DNA of 10,000 bases from Magnetospirillum sp. (GTDB lineage Bacteria; Pseudomonadota; Alphaproteobacteria; Rhodospirillales; Magnetospirillaceae), in assembly GCA_020217035.1 (NCBI GenBank), contig JAIWOG010000325.1, forward strand, positions 1 to 10,000, written 5' to 3'. The position numbers and the translations under genes are program-made. Positions 5,729-10,000 of the stretch are shown piece by piece. Position 1 is the first letter of the stretch, and the number at the start of each line of letters is the position of its first letter. The notes beneath the pieces were generated by a model. That model did no database searches and was not told where the DNA came from. It saw nothing but the letters and a program-made list of their open reading frames with translations.

Positions 5729-8007
5729 CGGGCATCCGCGAAAGGCTGCTGGCCGCTTTCCAGGTGGAGTATCAGGAACACCTGGAAGTCATCCGCAAGC
5801 TGCTGGCGGAAATGCTGGCGCGTGCCGATGGCGGCAGTGGCATCGCCCAATTGGATGAAATCTTCCGCCGCGCCCATTCGCTGAAGGGCGCGGCCCGCGC
5901 CGTCGATCTGGGGCCGGTCGAGCAGATGGCTCACCGACTGGAGACCCTGTTCGCCCGCATGCGTTCGGGCCACGTCAAGATTGCCCCGGAATTGGCCAGC
6001 CTGATCGGCCGGTCGTTGGACATGATCGAGGATTGGGTCGCGGCCTTCGCCGGTGGCCAGACGACGCCCGACATCGAACCGTCGCTGGAGCGCCTTCAGC
6101 ATTTCCTCGAAACCGGCGAGGTGGCGCCGCTGCGCCAGGTGACGTCGCCGCCAGCGGCGATCGTGGTGCCGCCGGAACTGGAGGCGGCGGTGGCCGCCGC
6201 CGCCGCGCCACCGATCCCGGTCCAAGCCCCCCCCGAGCCGCCGCGCACCCCAGTCGCCGCAGACGAATCAGTGCGTGTCCGGGCAATCCATCTGGACCGC
6301 CTGCTGCGGACCTCCGACGAATTACTGACCGAGACCATGAACCAGAGAGCGGTGACGGAAGCCCTGTTCACCCTGGACCGGTCGCTGGTGGACGGTCAGT
6401 CGGCGTGGCGCCGTTTCCGCAAGCTGGCCAGCAGTATGGCCGCCCATCTGGGCGACGAAGACCGCGCCGCCGCCCTGAACCGCCTTGGCGAAGACATCGA
6501 ACAGCGCCTGCGTCTGGTCAGCCGTCACGCCCGCGACGCCCGCCGTCGCCAAAACCGCACCGGTTGGGCGCTTCGCCAGTTGGGCGGCGAGTTGCAGCGG
6601 GAAGTTCGCGACGCCCGCATGGTGCCGGCCGAAAGCGTCTTCGCCGGTTTCCGCAAGATGGTGCGCGACATCGCCCGCGAATCCGGCAAGGAAGTCGAGG
6701 TTCAGGTGAGCGGCCTGGACGTGGAAGCCGACCGCATGGTGTTGCAGGGCCTGAAGGACCCGGTGATGCACCTGCTGCGCAACGCCCTGGCCCATGGTGT
6801 GGAAGCCCCCGACCAGCGCCGCGCAGCCGGCAAGTTGGAACAAGCCCAGATCGCTTTGCGCTTCGACGTCAGCGACGGCCGTCTGGCGGTATGGATCGAA
6901 GATGACGGGCGTGGCCTGGATTTCGCCCGCATCCGCGCCAAGGCGGTGTCCCTGGGCATGTTCTCGGAAGCCGAGGCGGCGCAGATGGGCGAGCAGGCCC
7001 TGGTCGACCTGATCTTCGATCCGGGCTTCTCCACGTCGGGCGACGTCAACGACTTGTCGGGGCGCGGCATGGGGCTGTCGGTGGTGCGCGAGACGGTGAC
7101 CATGATGAACGGCACGGTGGACGTGCGTGGGCGCCAGCCTTGCGGCACCGCCTTCCGCCTGTCCCTGCCTCTGTCGGTCTCCACCCAGCGGCTGTTCCTG
7201 GTGGGCTGCCAGGGACATGTCTACGCCCTGCCCACCGAAGGCATCGACCGCCTGCACCGCATCGCCGCCGAGGCGGTGGGCACCGTCGAAGGCAAGTCGG
7301 TGGTGTTCCTGGCCGGCCAGCAAATACCGCTGTTGTCCTTGGCCCATCTGCTGGATTTGGGCGAAACTTCCGTCAAGGTCAGCCGCAACGTGGTGCCGCT
7401 GGTGGTGCTGAAGCACGGCGAGCGCCGGGTCGCGGTGGCTGTGGACGAGTTCATGTCCATCCGCGAAGCCCTGGTCAAGGATATCGGCGTGCCAGCGGCG
7501 GTGGGCACCATGGTAGCCGGCGGCATGCTGCTGGAAGACGGTTCGGTGGCCTTGGTGCTGAACCCGTTCGAGATCGTCGAGACCTTCAGGAAGTCGGGCA
7601 CCGTCCGGGTGCTGACCACCATCGAGAAGCCGCCGGAAAAGCGGGTGCCGGTGATCCTGGTGGTCGATGATTCGCTGACCACCCGCACGCTGGAAAAATC
7701 CATTCTGGAAGCCCACGGCTTCGTGGTCCGCCTGGCGGTGGACGGCATCGAGGCGCTGAACCGTTTGCGGGCGGAACGGGTGGATCTGGTGATTTCCGAC
7801 ATCCAGATGCCGCGTTTGGACGGCTTCGGCCTGTTGCAGGCGGTGAAATCCGACCAGTCGCTGAAATCCATTCCGGTCATCCTGGTATCGTCCTTGGAAG
7901 CCCGCGAAGACCGCGAGCGCGGCTTGGCGCTGGGGGCCGACGCCTATGTGGTCAAACGCAAGTTCGACCAGAAAGAATTGCTTGAAACCATCGGGCAGAT
8001 CCTATGA
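5725..8007 (+). CDS. cheA: Hybrid chemosensory histidine kinase CheA with C-terminal receiver domain
   Basis: CheA autophosphorylates in response to receptor state. Domain order in 760 residues: Hpt domain 1-130 with phospho-site H51 (RRAHSLKGAAR); a Pro/Ala-rich linker 138-180 with no recognisable P2 domain; a long helical dimerisation region 185-310; an HATPase with N box HLLRNALAHGVE (349-360), G1 DDGRGLD (393-399) and G2 GRGMGLSVV (446-454); a CheW-like regulatory domain about 480-620; and a receiver 641-760 with acidic pair D648/D649, phospho-acceptor D692, S722 and K744, all intact. Architecture and length match WspE (about 755) and CheA3 of Rhodospirillum centenum, where the fused receiver acts as phosphate sink or relay. 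TTG 5725 is taken as start because it overlaps the receptor stop and gives a full Hpt helix 1; GGAG at 5710-5713 is a somewhat distant ribosome-binding site. GTG 5764 is the next candidate but would cut helix 1. Confidence 0.95.
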   Translation: MTGIRERLLAAFQVEYQEHLEVIRKLLAEMLARADGGSGIAQLDEIFRRAHSLKGAARAVDLGPVEQMAHRLETLFARMRSGHVKIAPELASLIGRSLDMIEDWVAAFAGGQTTPDIEPSLERLQHFLETGEVAPLRQVTSPPAAIVVPPELEAAVAAAAAPPIPVQAPPEPPRTPVAADESVRVRAIHLDRLLRTSDELLTETMNQRAVTEALFTLDRSLVDGQSAWRRFRKLASSMAAHLGDEDRAAALNRLGEDIEQRLRLVSRHARDARRRQNRTGWALRQLGGELQREVRDARMVPAESVFAGFRKMVRDIARESGKEVEVQVSGLDVEADRMVLQGLKDPVMHLLRNALAHGVEAPDQRRAAGKLEQAQIALRFDVSDGRLAVWIEDDGRGLDFARIRAKAVSLGMFSEAEAAQMGEQALVDLIFDPGFSTSGDVNDLSGRGMGLSVVRETVTMMNGTVDVRGRQPCGTAFRLSLPLSVSTQRLFLVGCQGHVYALPTEGIDRLHRIAAEAVGTVEGKSVVFLAGQQIPLLSLAHLLDLGETSVKVSRNVVPLVVLKHGERRVAVAVDEFMSIREALVKDIGVPAAVGTMVAGGMLLEDGSVALVLNPFEIVETFRKSGTVRVLTTIEKPPEKRVPVILVVDDSLTTRTLEKSILEAHGFVVRLAVDGIEALNRLRAERVDLVISDIQMPRLDGFGLLQAVKSDQSLKSIPVILVSSLEAREDRERGLALGADAYVVKRKFDQKELLETIGQIL

Positions 8008-9059
8008 GCAAGAAGATACGCGTCCTGATCGTCGAGGATTCGCTGGTGGTGCGCGAATTGCTGAAGCACATCATCGGTTCCGACGACCGTTTCGAGGTGG
8101 TGGCCGCCGTCGATTCGGCGGAGGAGGGGCTTTCGCGGCTGGAAAGCCTGGCGCCCGACGTCATCTCGCTGGATATCCGGCTGCCCGGCATGAACGGCCT
8201 GGACGCCACGCTACAGATCATGCAGCGCCGGCCCACCCCCATCGTGGTGGTGGCCGCCAATGTCGACGACGACGAACTGAACATCGCCATGAACGCGCTG
8301 AGGGCCGGGGCGTTGTCGGTGGTGGAAAAGCCGGTGGGGGTGACCAACGTCGCTTTCGAGACCATGGCCCGGCATCTGTGCACCCAATTGTCGATCATGA
8401 GCCAGGTCCGCGTGGTGCGCCAGGGCATCGACCGCGGCTTGCGTTTCGGCACGGTGGAACTGCCGCCGCCGCCCAGGCGCGCCGGGGGCTATTCGGTGCT
8501 GGGGCTGGTGTCGTCCACCGGCGGGCCGCAGGCGCTGACCCAGTTGCTGACCGGGCTGGCGGCCGACTTCCCGTTGCCCATTCTGCTGGTCCAGCACATC
8601 ACCGCCAGCTTCCTGGACGGTTTCGTGTCGTGGCTGGCCGGGGTGACGCCGTTCAAGGTGCGCGTCGCCCAAGGCGGCGAAGCCCCGGAACCCGGCACTA
8701 TCTTCGTGCCGCCCGCCGACCGGCACATGAAGCTGGTGGGCGGCCGGCTGGTGCTGACCGACGCCCCTCCCGTGCACAGCCAGCGTCCGTCGGGAACGGT
8801 GTTGCTGGACTCCATGGCCGCCGACCTGGGTCGTGACGGGTTGGGGGTCATCCTGACCGGCATGGGCAGTGACGGCGCCGAGGGCCTGTCGCGCATGCGC
8901 CAGGCCGGCGCCTACACCATCGCCCAGGACGAAAGCACCTCGGTGGTCTATGGCATGCCGGCGGCGGCGGTGGCGCTGAAGGCGGTCAACGAGGTTCTGC
9001 CGCTGCCCAAGATCGCCGAACGTTTGCGTGAACTTGCCGGGGGGGAAAGCAAGGCATGA
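8004..9059 (+). CDS. cheB: CheB receptor methylesterase/deamidase with receiver domain
   Basis: CheB removes receptor methyl groups when phosphorylated by CheA. The 351-residue protein has a receiver at 1-125 (E11/D12, phospho-acceptor D57 in SLDIRLPG, K109 in VEKP), a linker with PPPPRR at 154-159, and the esterase domain at 162-345. The catalytic triad is in place: S171 in SSTGGP, H198 in LLVQHIT and D290 in GMGSDGAEG. One receiver residue is abnormal. The conserved Ser/Thr that normally follows strand 4 is alanine (VVVAAN at 81-86, against VMVSS in E. coli CheB), which may change phosphorylation-driven switching. The start overlaps the cheA stop and the stop overlaps the next start, both ATGA. 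Length fits WspF/CheB3-type proteins. Confidence 0.96.
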   Translation: MSKKIRVLIVEDSLVVRELLKHIIGSDDRFEVVAAVDSAEEGLSRLESLAPDVISLDIRLPGMNGLDATLQIMQRRPTPIVVVAANVDDDELNIAMNALRAGALSVVEKPVGVTNVAFETMARHLCTQLSIMSQVRVVRQGIDRGLRFGTVELPPPPRRAGGYSVLGLVSSTGGPQALTQLLTGLAADFPLPILLVQHITASFLDGFVSWLAGVTPFKVRVAQGGEAPEPGTIFVPPADRHMKLVGGRLVLTDAPPVHSQRPSGTVLLDSMAADLGRDGLGVILTGMGSDGAEGLSRMRQAGAYTIAQDESTSVVYGMPAAAVALKAVNEVLPLPKIAERLRELAGGESKA

Positions 9060-10000
9060 GCAACGACACCAACAAGCTGATCTTGGTGGTCGAGGATTCG
9101 GCCACCCAGGCGCTGCGTCTTCAGCATGTGTTGGAAAGCGAGGGCTTCACCACCCAATGCTGTTATTCCGGCGAAGAGGCGTTGGAGCAGATGAACCGGG
9201 TGCTGCCCGATCTGGTCATCGTCGACTACCACCTGCCGGGTATCCAGGGCGACGAATTGTGCCGCCAGATCCACATGAACCTGGCGACGCGCTCGATTCC
9301 CATCCTGATCCTGACCTCGGACGAGACCCAGGCCACCGAATTGCACGGCCTGGAATCGGGGGCCGACGATTTCGTCGCCAAATCCGAGGAAACCGACATC
9401 CTTTTGCTGCGCGTCCACAACCTGTTGCGCAAGTCCATGCGCGATTCCACCGTCTTGGACGTGGCCCGTTCGCTGTTCCGCCGCGCCCGGGTGCTGATCG
9501 TCGACGACAGCCCCACTTATCGTGAAAGCCTGGCCGAGGAGTTGCGCGAAGACGGCTGCGAGGTGGTCATCGTGCCCGGCGCCCGCGAAGGACTGGCGGC
9601 GCTGCGCGACAGAGATTTCGACTGCGTCATGGTCGACATGGTGATGCCGGAAATGGACGGCGTCGCCTTTTGCAAGGCCCTGGGCAACCGCGACGAGGGC
9701 GATTCGCCCCTGGTGGTGCTGATGCTGTCGGCCTACGAGAACAAGGAAAACGTCACCCGCGCCCTGGAAGCCGGGGCCGACGACTTCATCGGCAAGTCCA
9801 CCGAACTCAGCGTGCTGCGAGCCCGCTTGCGGGCGTTGCTGCGGCGCAAGTTCCTGTCGGAACAGAACCAGCGAATCGTCGAGGAATTCCGCCTGCGCGA
9901 GATGGAGGCGTTGCGGGCCAAGGCGGAAAAGGACGCCGCCGAGGCGCGCGCCGCCCTGGCCGAAGGTTTGGCACGGGCCAACCGAGAATTGGAAGAAGCC
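9056..10000 (+). CDS. Double-receiver response regulator, N-terminal part (CheS3-like hybrid kinase or PleD-like cyclase; 3' end outside window)
   Basis: The frame is open from ATG 9056 to the last base (315 residues, no stop). REC1 spans about 6-125: E13/D14, phospho-acceptor D57 in VDYHLPG, T87 and K109. REC2 spans about 144-265: D150/D151, D194 in VDMVMPEMDG, S225 and K247. Both receivers look phosphorylatable. From about 266 the protein becomes a continuous, highly charged, Ala/Glu/Arg-rich helix (a likely coiled coil) that ends at the window edge with ANRELEEA. Such linkers commonly lead into a histidine kinase (HisKA or HWE) or a GGDEF domain. Two N-terminal receivers directly after cheB are the plan of CheS3, the kinase downstream of CheA3 in Rhodospirillum centenum; PleD is the cyclase alternative. 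The role inferred is acceptor of CheA phosphate and output of the pathway. Both the start and the ATGA overlap with cheB support coupling. Confidence 0.88.
   Translation, partial: MSNDTNKLILVVEDSATQALRLQHVLESEGFTTQCCYSGEEALEQMNRVLPDLVIVDYHLPGIQGDELCRQIHMNLATRSIPILILTSDETQATELHGLESGADDFVAKSEETDILLLRVHNLLRKSMRDSTVLDVARSLFRRARVLIVDDSPTYRESLAEELREDGCEVVIVPGAREGLAALRDRDFDCVMVDMVMPEMDGVAFCKALGNRDEGDSPLVVLMLSAYENKENVTRALEAGADDFIGKSTELSVLRARLRALLRRKFLSEQNQRIVEEFRLREMEALRAKAEKDAAEARAALAEGLARANRELEEA

Noticed and set aside
6322..7716. 464-codon open frame on the - strand opposite cheA
   Set aside because: It lies entirely within cheA, whose motifs are intact, and shows His/Gln/Gly-rich shadow composition without motifs.
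9056..10000. Calling the last gene a PleD/WspR-type diguanylate cyclase
   Set aside because: No GGDEF sequence lies in the window. The domain is beyond the edge, and the neighbouring CheA-REC/CheB order fits a CheS3-like kinase at least as well.
1..10000. CRISPR arrays, insertion sequences, tRNA or rRNA genes
   Set aside because: No regularly spaced direct repeats, transposase motifs, terminal inverted repeats or tRNA/rRNA-like sequences were seen; nearly all of the window is accounted for by co-oriented genes of uniform composition.

Overview
The window looks like chromosomal DNA from a GC-rich alphaproteobacterium, most likely a member of the Rhodospirillales/Magnetospirillum-like spirilla. 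This rests on base composition, codon use and the make-up of the chemosensory cluster; I did not identify a species. All supported genes are on the + strand, and the long ORFs on the - strand are GC-driven shadows.

Layout. The window opens with the last 59 codons of a Cache-domain sensor protein (1-180), followed by a strong intrinsic terminator (204-235). A non-coding stretch of about 240 bases (236-478) carries several inverted and direct repeats and is the probable control region of what follows. Next is a ParA/MinD-type ATPase with a C-terminal membrane segment (479-1570), then a 63-base gap. After the gap comes a tightly packed chemosensory operon: cheW (1634-2152), cheR fused to a TPR-like tail (2149-3534), a second cheW (3531-4097), a membrane methyl-accepting protein with a PilJ/NarX-like sensor (4109-5728), a hybrid cheA with a C-terminal receiver (5725-8007), cheB (8004-9059), and the start of a gene encoding two receiver domains followed by a helical linker (9056-10000, running off the edge). 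Almost every junction is a 4-base stop/start overlap (ATGA or TTGA), which points to one translationally coupled transcript.

How the parts fit. The receptor, two CheW couplers and CheA would form the sensory array. CheR-TPR and CheB would methylate and demethylate the receptor for adaptation. CheA's own receiver domain, and then the double-receiver protein, would take the phosphoryl group. No cheY, cheD, cheZ or flagellar gene is seen. The parts list (CheR-TPR, two CheWs, hybrid CheA, CheB, multi-receiver output) resembles the Wsp system of Pseudomonas. It resembles even more the che3 cluster of Rhodospirillum centenum, where a hybrid CheA3 and the double-receiver kinase CheS3 control cyst development. 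I therefore infer an 'alternative cellular function' pathway rather than flagellar chemotaxis.

The most unusual points are the membrane-anchored ParA-like ATPase with a degenerate Walker A loop at the head of the locus, substitutions at the otherwise highly conserved tip of the receptor, and a CheB receiver lacking its Ser/Thr switch residue.
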